Origin: an uncultured Fretibacterium sp.
GTDB lineage: Bacteria; Synergistota; Synergistia; Synergistales; Aminobacteriaceae
Assembly: GCA_946183145.1 (NCBI GenBank)
Contig: CAMGZM010000011.1
Coordinates: forward strand, 1-64,000
Direction: 5' to 3'
Length of the DNA: 64,000 bases
Both the position numbers and the translations under genes were made by a program. Positions 8,622 to 17,168 of this stretch are shown piece by piece. Position 1 is the stretch's first letter, and each line of letters starts with the position of its first letter. The notes below the pieces were generated by a model. It ran no database searches. It saw nothing but the letters and a program-made list of their open reading frames with translations, and was not told where the DNA came from.

Positions 8622-8806
8622 TTTTTATATTGTTGCCTCCTGTTGATTTTAGGATTTTGGGAATCTACCAGAAAATTTTTCGGCCGTAATCCGTCATAAT
8701 TACAATTTTTCGTGAATGTCATTTATTTTTCGCAAACGTCATCTTCAACCTATTGTTATTGCCCTTAAACGGTGAAATAATTTCTGCACAGTAAGGAGGC
8801 GCAATC

Positions 8807-9010
8807 ATGACAGGCTTCAACATTACAGCAGTTGATGACAGACGTAATGACAGCGAGAAATTGCAGCGTTCTATTCTCAGATGGTTCACTGTGAATCACA
8901 AAGCCCCTCAGAGTGTTTCATGTTTTGCTGACGGATTATCACTCCTGAAAATTTTTGAGCCTGAAAAGTTTCACATCGTCTTCATCAAAACCCCGTGCGG
9001 ATACCCCTAG
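8807..9010 (+). pseudogene. Response-regulator receiver remnant, truncated beside the tnpB element
   Basis: AGGAGG precedes an ATG that opens a receiver domain: FNITAVDDRRNDSEKLQ gives the acidic pocket, and SVSCFADGLSLLKIFEPEKFHIVFI aligns with the region just before the phospho-acceptor strand (compare FHDAESLIRSI in the LytTR regulator at 4643). The frame then ends within about 10 residues, just where DIxMPxxxG should follow, and transposon sequence begins. No continuation of the receiver is seen after the element (from 10440 on), so the 3' part is lost. Confidence 0.7.
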
Positions 9011-9064
9011 CTTTAGATATGTGTAGGAAGCGCGCTAACTCCTTTTTTATATTTCGCTAATATA

Positions 9065-9092
9065 TTAAGTTTTTAGCGATATATGATATAAT
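9065..9092 (+). promoter_or_regulatory. Promoter of tnpB
   Basis: A consensus TATAAT (9087-9092) with a weak TTAAGT-like -35 box 16 bases upstream, lying partly inside the left-end inverted repeat, 25 bases before the tnpB start. Confidence 0.5.
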
Positions 9093-9117
9093 TTCTTAAG
9101 AAAGCGAGGTGAAAACT

Positions 9118-10431
9118 ATGTACTTAACTGTCAAAAATCAACTTAAAAATCTCTCAGTTCGTGAATACAGAACTTTAAGAACTCTTTGCAGATTGTCAAA
9201 GAATTTATATAACGAAGCTCTCTACAGTATCAGGCAGTATTTCTTTACTGAACGTCAATACCTGCGTTATGAGAATAACTACTATGTCTGCAAGGAAAGT
9301 GAAAACTATCAGGCTTTAGGAACTGAAATAGCACAGCAAACTTTGAAAGTTGTTGACCGTTGTTTTAAGTCTTTTTTCGCACTGATAAACAAGGCTAAAT
9401 CCGATTCGTACCAGTTTAGCATGATAAAACTTCCGCATTACTTGGATAAAGAAGGCTGGTTCTCTCTGATAATTCCGCGCATAAAGATTAAAAATGGTTA
9501 TTTTACGCTCCCAATGTCAAGGAATTTCAAGAAGGAACACGGCGAATTAAAATTTATAATCCCGTCTAACATAGCAGACAAAGAAATTCAGCAGGTACGT
9601 ATTCACCCGCGAAATAAAGCCCGATTTTTTGAGATTGAGTATATCTATGAACAGCCTGAAATGAAAGCTGACGTTGACGCAGATAAATTCTTAGGCATTG
9701 ACTTAGGGCTTGATAATTTAGCAGCGTGTGTAACAAGCGAAGGGGCATCGTTTATTATCGATGGAAAACAAATCAAATCATACAATCGCCTGTACAACAA
9801 AGAAAACGCAAGGCTTCAGAGTATCAAGGACAAGCAGAAAATCAAAGGCTTTACGCAAAGACAATATAGCAATCTCAGGAAACGGAATGCCCGTATCAAT
9901 CACGCAATGAGCATAGCCGCAAGAAGAATTATCACGTACTGTATAAATCACCGAATAGGAAATATCATCGTAGGTTACAATCCTGACTGGAAACGCGAAA
10001 TCCATATAGGAACGCAGAATAATCAAAACTTTGTGCAAATTCCGCATGGCAAATTACGCGAAAAATTATCGTATCTTTGCGAGCTTTACGGAATAAATTA
10101 TGTTGAGCAGGAAGAAAGTTACACATCAAAAGCAAGTTTCTTTGACAATGACGAATTGCCAACGTATAACGCCGACAACCCACAAAAATATACATTCAGC
10201 GGGACAAGAATAACACGCGGACAGTACAGGACATCAGTGGGCTATGTATTCAACGCGGACATAAACGGAGCATTAAACATACTACGAAAAAGTAAACTGG
10301 TGAACTTAACGGTTCTACAGGATAGAGGCTGTGTAAACCAGCCCCGGCGAATAAGGGTATTCTGGAGCGGTAATAAGCGTGTCCAGACATTAGGCCGTGT
10401 ACCAAACTTCACCGAAAGCCCCCGCCTTTAG
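9118..10431 (+). CDS. tnpB: TnpB-family RNA-guided endonuclease
   Basis: A 437-residue TnpB. The N-terminal part is the RNA- and target-binding half. RuvC-I is FLGIDLGLDN (Asp near 195) and RuvC-III is FNADINGALNI (Asp near 381). The usual RuvC-II Glu (as in IVVEDL) is replaced by NIIVGYNPDWK; a possible substitute is the Glu pair in EQEESYTSK (near 332-333). The CxxC zinc-finger cysteines normally after YTSK are also absent (ASFFDND). This matches a known TnpB subgroup. ATG 9118 is preferred over GTG 9109 because GAGGTG then lies at normal distance. Confidence 0.9.
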   Translation: MYLTVKNQLKNLSVREYRTLRTLCRLSKNLYNEALYSIRQYFFTERQYLRYENNYYVCKESENYQALGTEIAQQTLKVVDRCFKSFFALINKAKSDSYQFSMIKLPHYLDKEGWFSLIIPRIKIKNGYFTLPMSRNFKKEHGELKFIIPSNIADKEIQQVRIHPRNKARFFEIEYIYEQPEMKADVDADKFLGIDLGLDNLAACVTSEGASFIIDGKQIKSYNRLYNKENARLQSIKDKQKIKGFTQRQYSNLRKRNARINHAMSIAARRIITYCINHRIGNIIVGYNPDWKREIHIGTQNNQNFVQIPHGKLREKLSYLCELYGINYVEQEESYTSKASFFDNDELPTYNADNPQKYTFSGTRITRGQYRTSVGYVFNADINGALNILRKSKLVNLTVLQDRGCVNQPRRIRVFWSGNKRVQTLGRVPNFTESPRL

Positions 10432-10440
10432 GCATTGGGT
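10300..10440 (+). ncRNA. Candidate omega RNA at tnpB 3' end and right end
   Basis: TnpB proteins are known to use a guide RNA made from the end of tnpB and the right end of the element, with the guide taken from flanking DNA. Here the right-end hairpin (10418-10439) overlaps the stop codon, the expected place for the 3' part of the scaffold. The 5' limit is arbitrary. This is inferred from the family. Confidence 0.3.
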
Positions 10441-10462
10441 AGTTTACGGGGTAGTTTACGGG
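10439..10462. repeat. Perfect 12-bp tandem duplication at element right edge
   Basis: GTAGTTTACGGG occurs twice in a row at the supposed element boundary. It may mark the junction or a slippage after insertion. Confidence 0.8.
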
Positions 10463-10510
10463 GATTTTTCCCTAATGGTATTAATACATTTACAGGAGGA
10501 ACGAATCACT

Positions 10511-10957
10511 ATGAAACGTTCATTAGCATTAGCGGCAGTATTGGCACTCGTACTTTCATCGGCGGCATTCGCGGGAGTTCAGGATTTCGGGAAGTTCACG
10601 GTTGACGTTGCGGAAGGCTGGACAGCATCAAGTCAGCAGGGCACAGCGGTAATCACGAAGAATGACAACACGGCGCAGCTCACGATCTCAATGGAAGACG
10701 CAGGCGGAATGACAAAGGCACAATTAGCAGAAGCATTTGTAGCAGAGTTCAAGAAGTCAGGAACGTATACGACAGTCAGCACCCCCGAAGCGGACAAAGA
10801 CGGCGATTATTCGTGGGACATGACGACAAAGGCCGGAGCTGAATCACATGCTATGCTTACGGTTGAAGAAGGACATTTTGTACTCCTCGTGATGACGAAC
10901 GTACAAGCAGCGCCCAGTGATTTCACGAAAATGCTCGACACAATCAAGGAGAAGTAA
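10511..10957 (+). CDS. Small secreted protein, DcrB/PsbP-like (provisional)
   Basis: A 148-residue exported protein. MKRSLALAAVLALVLSSAAFA is a signal peptide. The mature part begins with a F-G-K-F-T-V-D-V-A-E-GW strand typical of DcrB/PsbP-like folds (FTVDVPEGW), followed by alternating beta strands and a C-terminal helix (FTKMLDTIKEK). The start is set by AGGAGG 10 bases before the ATG at 10511; an upstream in-frame start would lie within tnpB. Followed by a terminator, so it appears monocistronic. Function unknown. Confidence 0.65.
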   Translation: MKRSLALAAVLALVLSSAAFAGVQDFGKFTVDVAEGWTASSQQGTAVITKNDNTAQLTISMEDAGGMTKAQLAEAFVAEFKKSGTYTTVSTPEADKDGDYSWDMTTKAGAESHAMLTVEEGHFVLLVMTNVQAAPSDFTKMLDTIKEK

Positions 10958-10974
10958 ATCAAAACTCGCAGGCT

Positions 10975-11004
10975 CTCGGAGTGATTCCGGGGGTCATTTT
11001 TTTT
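10975..11004 (+). terminator. Terminator after the small secreted protein
   Basis: Stem CTCGGA/TCCGGG (one G-U pair) with loop GTGAT, then a short G/T stretch and eight T (10997-11004). Confidence 0.65.
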
Positions 11005-11044
11005 GCGGCTCATTCCGATATTCTTATGGGAAAATGATACTGCT

Positions 11045-11073
11045 TTGCGTTCCTGTGTAATATGCGTTATCAT
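11045..11073 (+). promoter_or_regulatory. Sigma-70-type promoter of the M48 peptidase
   Basis: TTGCGT (11045-11050), a 17-base spacer and TATCAT (11068-11073), 34 bases ahead of the start codon. Confidence 0.5.
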
Positions 11074-11106
11074 TGACTAAGTAATTCACGTTAGGAAGGT
11101 GTCAAA

Positions 11107-11763
11107 ATGAGATCCGTAACAAAAATTTTTGCCGTAATATTTCTTCTCACAATCTGCACATCATCACACGCCGAAATAAGCAAGGTAACAGTCAATAAAG
11201 CCTGGAAACGAATCACGAAAGCCGATAACTTTTCACGAATACCAATAAATTTTGAGAAGGACAAAGACCCAAATGCGTGGGTAAAATTTGACGATGCCGG
11301 GACTTACACCGTTCACGTAACAAGAGGATTGATGAAAATTCTTGACACGGAGGACGAAATCGCCGGAGTACTCGCGCATGAATTAGGGCATATACGATTA
11401 GGACATTACGCTAACAACGTCTCAGCCATGAGAACACGCAGCGTTATCGGAATCAACAGCGAGATTCACACGAATTATCATGCTTCAGCGACTTCATTCG
11501 GACAAAGGCAGGAGACTCAAGCAGACGATTACAGCACGGCATTATTGCGGAAAGCACGTTACAGCCCCCGCGGACTCTATGACGCACTGACGAAACTTCA
11601 CGACAAAAGTTACGTTAGCAAGCCTAACAGTTTCAGCATTCACCCTGCATCACGCGAACGACTCGCAAACATCGCGGACAAAGCCGGAATAACAACAGGC
11701 ATAAGAATCAACAGCTTGATAGGCATGGAAGATATAGCCGAAATCATGACAGGAAAACGATAA
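11107..11763 (+). CDS. Secreted M48-family metallopeptidase
   Basis: A 218-residue exported zinc peptidase. A signal peptide (IFAVIFLLTICTSSHA) is followed by an M48 core with HELGH (residues 91-95; His ligands and catalytic Glu) and E136 in QETQADDY as third ligand. It is short, without membrane helices or TPR repeats, so it is like the periplasmic YcaL/LoiP branch, which degrades misfolded envelope proteins. AGGAAGG precedes the ATG. Flanked by its own promoter and terminator, so monocistronic. Confidence 0.85.
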   Translation: MRSVTKIFAVIFLLTICTSSHAEISKVTVNKAWKRITKADNFSRIPINFEKDKDPNAWVKFDDAGTYTVHVTRGLMKILDTEDEIAGVLAHELGHIRLGHYANNVSAMRTRSVIGINSEIHTNYHASATSFGQRQETQADDYSTALLRKARYSPRGLYDALTKLHDKSYVSKPNSFSIHPASRERLANIADKAGITTGIRINSLIGMEDIAEIMTGKR

Positions 11764-11779
11764 CGCCGGAATAAGAACG

Positions 11780-11815
11780 GAGTCCCCCGCTGAAAATGTG
11801 AGGGACTCTTTTTTT
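11780..11815 (+). terminator. Terminator after M48 peptidase
   Basis: A perfect 7-bp stem GAGTCCC (11780-11786) with GGGACTC (11802-11808), followed by a T-run. Confidence 0.85.
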
Positions 11816-11823
11816 GTGTTCTC

Positions 11824-13645
11824 TTATGCGTCCTGAATGATTCTGATTCTGAGCTGTGAACCTGTCTGCCTGCCTGTGATGTATATATGAGCTTCGCGCG
11901 CTCTTCTTGTTCTGTTCCTCATGACGCGCACAATAATTTCTTTTTTCCCGTTTGTCGCTTCGTTGTTTCTCATTCCGACATTCTCAAGCGATACCCAGTA
12001 CTGATTGAAGTTGTCCCTGTTCCTGTCAGAGTCCCATTCAGCAACAGAAAACCTCCAGTTTTCATCCGCCGTAAGAGTGAAAGTTTTATCCTGCTGTGAT
12101 GAACCGAAACGCAGCGTGAGAGGATCTGCCGCGACATGTGGGGGAGTATCAAGCGCAACCGATGAAGCCATCCTGCCGCTTTCGAGAGTTGAATAGTTCG
12201 GGATGGTAACTGCCAGCATTTTGTAGCCTGCAGTGCCTTTATAGTGATAATTCAGACTGAGCTTGTTTTTGCCTTTGTACCGCCAATATGACGGAGATAC
12301 TCGCCACACTGCTTTGAGATTCGGCCTAAGCGTGCTTCTTGCAGCTACTGAAGGATTGTTCCAGAAATTTACGGTGGGGAACTGGTAATCCCATTCCGCT
12401 ATGCCGTACTCGCTTTTATCCAGAATGTCATAATCCGACTCTGTCGTTGTTGTAGCTTTTCCCCACGACACTCCGGCCGAGAGCTTCCCTTCTCCTTCAC
12501 TTTTCGTGTTTGCTCCGACTTCACCGCCGAGATTCAGAAGGTACTGCGTTGTTATTGTCCTCTCTTTGTTAGGTGTTGTCGGCCATGTGGAGAGAAGCTC
12601 TATTCCGTTGTTCCTTCCGCTTTCGAGCCACGCTTGAATGTTGTAGCCGGTAGCATAGCCGACTTGATCCACGCCTGTGTCTTGGTAGCGAGGCTTGAAA
12701 CTCCTGCCGATTTTCAGGCAGTAATAGTCATAACCGTTATTGAACGAGTGAAGCGTCGTGAGGTCTAATCTCGGTGTCATTATCATATAGTAATTTGATG
12801 CTTCACGCGCTGTGCTGTTCACTGTGAGACCGTATTCTGTCAGGTCAACTCCTGCTGATGCTGAGATTTGAGCCTTAATTTGTTCCGCTGACTCTAGATT
12901 CTCCTCGTAAATATCATCAATACTCTTAGTCCATTCGAGAAAGTTTTCTGCCCTGCGTTTTGCAACATCATCGCTTGTGATGTCCCCGCTTGTCGTTAAA
13001 GTGTCATCTGATTCCGCCGGCGTGAAAAATGATGCGGGCACTTCTGAATCGCCGCTGACTTCCTGCCCCTCGTCATCAGAAATTGTTTCCTGCTCATCGT
13101 CAGAAATTATTTCCGTGATTACGTTTGCTGAGGAGTCCGCGATATATTCATATGTGGACATTCCCCCGCCGCTTGTGCGTGAAGTGATTGCGTAGATTTC
13201 CGCGTGAGGGTCTTGCGCGTCTTCCGGGATTACTTGTTCAGGCTCAAGGCTGAGAATTTCCCGGAGCTTGTCGATATGTGTTTGTGTCGGGCGGGTAAGT
13301 GTGAAGATTGCGCCTCTTGCGAATGCTTCCTGAAATGCCGGGGCGTTTTCGTCGGTGAGTGCAAGAAGGTAGCGTTTTGTGATTATTGATGTGCTTCCTT
13401 TGTCGAGTGATTCGGGTTCGGTGTCGCTGCTGATATTTTGTTCGAGGTATCGTGATGTCTCTGTTTCATCTTGTGAGGGCGAGTCGTTTTGCGGAAGTGA
13501 GTCGTTATTCCTCTCTTCAGTTCCGCTTCTGTCTTCTATTGAAACTGTACCCCCTCCCCTCGCCTCCGAAATTCAGCGTACCGAACGCGCACACAAAAAG
13601 CAGTGTTGTTGAAACGATAAAGGCCATAAATTTTTTGTTGCTCAT
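11824..13645 (-). pseudogene. Secreted leukocidin-like protein with BACON-like C-terminus, frameshifted
   Basis: A strong AGGAGGAGG site precedes ATG at 13645, which opens a signal peptide (KKFMAFIVSTTLLFVCAFG). In a G5 run (13550-13554) the frame is lost; removing one G joins it without stop to the long frame ending at 11824 (~606 residues in all). That frame has no good start of its own until ATG 13161, which lacks a clear RBS. The middle holds a stem-like region (SAGVSWGKATTTTESDYDILDKS) resembling leukocidin/haemolysin beta-barrel toxins. The last ~95 residues fit a BACON-type Ig domain (DENWRFSV, VMRNRTRRAREAHIYI, IRIIQDA). The toxin similarity is by eye only. Could be a decayed gene, a phase-off gene or a sequence error. 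Confidence 0.6.
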
Positions 13646-13846
13646 GGCGATTCCTCCTCCTGAAAAATTTTATGTGAAGTATAACATACATGCTTGCGTA
13701 AATATGGTTTGTCGCAAAAAATCTTGTTTTATGAGATAATTCACGAAAATAAATCCATTCAATTTAATATATTCTTGCAGGTGGCTGGAAAATTTATTTT
13801 GCTCGTCTGCTTAGTATTATTTCAGAAAGGAGTCGTCAAACACAAA

Positions 13847-15604
13847 ATGATTCAGAGACTTCACCGCAGCGACTTGGGCAACTCACTAAGGACGCTGATG
13901 GAAAACGATCCCGCCTTCCGGCCTGTAGCTTACTTCTCGATGGAAGTCGGCCTTAAAGAGTCGATACCGACATATTCAGGGGGCTTAGGAGTATTAGCGG
14001 GAGACATACTGAAGAGCGCGGCTGATTTGGGCGTTCCTATGGCAGGTGTAACGCTCTTATATCGCAAAGGTTATTTCACACAGGAGTTCAACGGCGAAGA
14101 CTGGCAGATCGAAAAGCCCGTAGTATGGGATCCGTCGAAAGAATTAACGCTTCTTCCCAACAAAGTATCAGTAACAATTAGAGGACGAGAGATACAAGTC
14201 GGAGTTTGGGTATACGAGTGCATAGGCGCGACGGGTTACCCTCTTCCGATATATTTCCTTGACACAGATTTTGACGGCAATCACCCCGATGACAGAAAAT
14301 TATGCTGGTATCTTTACGGCGGAGACAATCACTACAGATTATGCCAGGAGTTTATACTTGGTGTAGGCGGCTTGAGGATGCTCCGTGCATTAGGCTACAT
14401 GAATATTGATACGTTCCATCTTAACGAGGGCCACGCGGGATTCCTGACGCTTGAGCTTATGCGCGAGCTTGGTTATTATGACCCTGACAGGATTCGCGAG
14501 CAGGTAGTTTTCACGACACATACACCGGTTCCGGCAGGCCATGACTATTTTACGTTTGGCGAGATTGACCAGGTATTTCCCGATGACGCAAAAGCAACGA
14601 TACACAAGATGATTCCCGACAAACCCGGCGTATCAATGACAGACTTAGGATTGCGCTACAGCAGGTACGTCAACGGAGTCGCGAAGAAACATGCGGAAGT
14701 CAGCAACGCGATGTTCCACATGGAGACGGTAGACTGGATCACTAACGGAGTACATCCTACAACGTGGGTAAGCTCAGGAATGCGGAAGCTCTACAACAAG
14801 CACATACCCGGCTGGGAGCTTGACCCGGGAAGGCTCGTACAGGCACTGACAATCCCGAAAGAGGAAATCTGGTCAGCACATCAGGCTTCAAAGCTGAGAC
14901 TCTTTGCGCGGATAATGGAGACGAACGGAATACAGCTTGACCCGAATGTATTAACGCTCGGTTTTGCGAGAAGGGCAGCGACATACAAGAGGGCGGATCT
15001 TCTTTTGACGGACATCGAAAGGCTCAAGAGAATCGCCGGGAAAAACAAAGTACAGTTCGTTTTCGCAGGGAAATCACACCCGAAAGATGACGGCGGAAAA
15101 CAATTATTGCAGAGAATCCGAAAAGCCTCGCAGACTCTCAAAGACAGCATAACAATCGTATTCATTGACAATTACAACATGGAAATAGCCTCGCTTCTTA
15201 CACAGGGCGTTGATGTCTGGCTGAACAACCCTATACGCCCAAGAGAGGCAAGCGGCACTTCCGGAATGAAATGCGCTATGAACGGAATAATGAATTTCAG
15301 CGTTCTTGACGGCTGGTGGATTGAAGGCTGGATTGAAGATGTTACAGGCTGGTCAATCGGCCCGGAACCTTCAGCGGCGGAAGCAAAAGCGGCAAATTCT
15401 CAGCATTACGATGAAAGCAAAGACGCTGATGATCTTTACGACAAGTTAGAGAAGAAAGTCATCCCGACATACTACGATAACCATGACAAATGGGTTGACA
15501 TGATGAGACACACAATAGCCCTTGACGCGAGCTTCTTCAACACGCACAGGGTAGTACACGAATACGCGTCAAAAGCCTACTCGATAGACTTCCGGGGCAT
15601 GTAG
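13847..15604 (+). CDS. glgP: Alpha-glucan phosphorylase (short form)
   Basis: A 585-residue GT35 phosphorylase that releases glucose-1-phosphate from glycogen or maltodextrin. N-terminal VAYFSMEVGLKESIPTYSGG and GVLAGDILKSAADLG, central HLNEGHAGF, and C-terminal RPREASGTSGMKCAMNG with the PLP-binding Lys are typical of the shorter ~550-600-residue class. The start at 13847 begins right before the conserved domain; an upstream in-frame extension is not family-like. AAAGGAG lies 14 bases ahead. First gene of glgP-glgA-glgC, so degradation and synthesis are coded together. Confidence 0.93.
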   Translation: MIQRLHRSDLGNSLRTLMENDPAFRPVAYFSMEVGLKESIPTYSGGLGVLAGDILKSAADLGVPMAGVTLLYRKGYFTQEFNGEDWQIEKPVVWDPSKELTLLPNKVSVTIRGREIQVGVWVYECIGATGYPLPIYFLDTDFDGNHPDDRKLCWYLYGGDNHYRLCQEFILGVGGLRMLRALGYMNIDTFHLNEGHAGFLTLELMRELGYYDPDRIREQVVFTTHTPVPAGHDYFTFGEIDQVFPDDAKATIHKMIPDKPGVSMTDLGLRYSRYVNGVAKKHAEVSNAMFHMETVDWITNGVHPTTWVSSGMRKLYNKHIPGWELDPGRLVQALTIPKEEIWSAHQASKLRLFARIMETNGIQLDPNVLTLGFARRAATYKRADLLLTDIERLKRIAGKNKVQFVFAGKSHPKDDGGKQLLQRIRKASQTLKDSITIVFIDNYNMEIASLLTQGVDVWLNNPIRPREASGTSGMKCAMNGIMNFSVLDGWWIEGWIEDVTGWSIGPEPSAAEAKAANSQHYDESKDADDLYDKLEKKVIPTYYDNHDKWVDMMRHTIALDASFFNTHRVVHEYASKAYSIDFRGM

Positions 15605-15640
15605 AAAATTTTTGCAGTGAAAGGAATGCAGTAAACAGCA

Positions 15641-17101
15641 ATGACGAAAAGCGGTAGTGCTGTAAAAGTATTGTTCGTAACAACAGAGCTTGCGCCGTTC
15701 TCGAAAGTTGGCGGACTCGGCGATGTTGCGGGTTCTCTTCCGAAAGCACTCAGGCAGGCGGGGGTTGACGTAAGAGTCGTTACACCAGCATGGCCGGGAG
15801 TACTTGAGAAGGCGGCGGCTGCGGGCCTCAAAACTACAACGGTAAAGACGAAAGTTTACGCGGCGTATGACTGGCGGATTCACAAGGCCGAAGTCGTAAA
15901 AGCAGAAGTGAAAGGCGTACCGACATATTTCCTCAAGGCAGAGGATTACACCGGGGATATGTACCCTTCACAGCTAAACTTCTGGACGGCCTCACCGTTT
16001 GCGGTATTCTGTATGCAGGCACTTGAGCTTAAGGACGCTATAGACTGGGAGCCGGATATATACCACTGCCACGACTGGACATCAGCATTCCTCCCCTGCG
16101 CGCTTGCGTGGCACAGGCACTACCGGCAGACGGGGCAGAAATCCATAATGACCCTCCACAACGTAGCGTATCAGGGAATATTTGAGCCTTCACCGTTCCT
16201 TGAGGCATCCGGGCTTGAGCCGTGGAGCTTCAGCTCGTCAACAATGGAATTTTACGGGCAGGTCAACCTCCTGAAGGGCGGAATCGTAGCAGCCTCAGCA
16301 GTAAGCACAGTATCACCGACATACGCCAACGAGATTCAGACTTACGAGTCAACCCGCGAACTGTCAGGAATACTCTATCAGCAAAGGAGCAAACTGCGCG
16401 GAATCCTCAACGGCCTTGACGTAAAATTCTGGGATCCCGCAGGAGACAAAGAGATTCCCGCGAAATTCACCATGAAAGACCTCAAGGGAAAAGCAGCCTG
16501 CAAGAGAGAATTATTATCACGAGCCGGGCTTGATCCCAACACTGAAGCACCCGTGATTGTCTGCGTGAGTCGTCTCGTTGAACAGAAAGGTTTTGACATG
16601 GTGTTTAACGCGGCGGGCCAGATTGCGGAGACGGGAGCAAAATTACTCATTCTCGGTTCGGGAAATGACTGGATAGAGAACGGAATAATTCAGGCTTCTG
16701 AAGCATACCCGCAGAGCATAAAACTCTTCAAGGGATATGATGAGCCTTTGTCGCACCTCATGTACGCGGGCGGTGATATATTCCTCATGCCGTCAGTGTT
16801 TGAGCCTTGCGGACTCTCGCAGATGATTTCCATGAGATACGGCACTGTTCCTGTAGTGCGCGAGGTCGGCGGACTCCGTGATACAGTGTTTGATGTTGAC
16901 AGGCCAGAAGGCGGAAACGGATTCACGTTCCAGACATGCGACGCTGAAGGAATGATGTGGGCGTTGCGACGTGCAGTTGACCGTTACAACACTGACAAAA
17001 ACGCGTGGAAGAAAATCATGCTTGAAGGAATGCGCGAGGATTTCACGTGGGACAAGTCAGCCGGACTCTACAAGGATATGTACGAAGATTTAATGCAGTA
17101 G
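15641..17101 (+). CDS. glgA: Glycogen synthase (GT5)
   Basis: A 486-residue ADP-glucose-dependent synthase that extends alpha-1,4-glucan. KVGGLGDVAGSLPKAL near residue 21 is the nucleotide-sugar-binding KxGGL motif. HNVAYQGIF, SRLVEQKGFD and the second-domain segment MPSVFEPCGLSQMISMRYG are conserved. Normal length. It sits 36 bases after glgP and ~65 before glgC in one operon. The N-terminal seven residues before VKVLFVTTE are family-variable. Confidence 0.95.
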   Translation: MTKSGSAVKVLFVTTELAPFSKVGGLGDVAGSLPKALRQAGVDVRVVTPAWPGVLEKAAAAGLKTTTVKTKVYAAYDWRIHKAEVVKAEVKGVPTYFLKAEDYTGDMYPSQLNFWTASPFAVFCMQALELKDAIDWEPDIYHCHDWTSAFLPCALAWHRHYRQTGQKSIMTLHNVAYQGIFEPSPFLEASGLEPWSFSSSTMEFYGQVNLLKGGIVAASAVSTVSPTYANEIQTYESTRELSGILYQQRSKLRGILNGLDVKFWDPAGDKEIPAKFTMKDLKGKAACKRELLSRAGLDPNTEAPVIVCVSRLVEQKGFDMVFNAAGQIAETGAKLLILGSGNDWIENGIIQASEAYPQSIKLFKGYDEPLSHLMYAGGDIFLMPSVFEPCGLSQMISMRYGTVPVVREVGGLRDTVFDVDRPEGGNGFTFQTCDAEGMMWALRRAVDRYNTDKNAWKKIMLEGMREDFTWDKSAGLYKDMYEDLMQ

Positions 17102-17168
17102 TTGTGAATCATGCCCCTTGTGATTTTTGCCGGGGGCGTTGTTATATAGAAAGGGAGATGAAATTTTC

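Larger units (their letters stand above)
9011..10462 (+). mobile_element. IS200/IS605-group element carrying tnpB only
   Basis: The ends are approximate. The left part has a 7-bp inverted repeat (TCGCTAA 9054-9060 with TTAGCGA 9073-9079). The right part has a hairpin (GCC TTTA GGC, 10424-10433, with flanking CCC/GGG) overlapping the tnpB stop codon. No tnpA (Y1 transposase) is present, so movement would need one in trans. Insertion cuts off a response regulator. This group makes no target duplication, so exact ends cannot be set without an empty site. Confidence 0.65.

Noticed and set aside
13204..13739. Several short plus-strand frames opposite the frameshifted secreted protein
   Set aside because: They mirror the minus-strand coding frame, lack ribosome sites and have low-complexity products.
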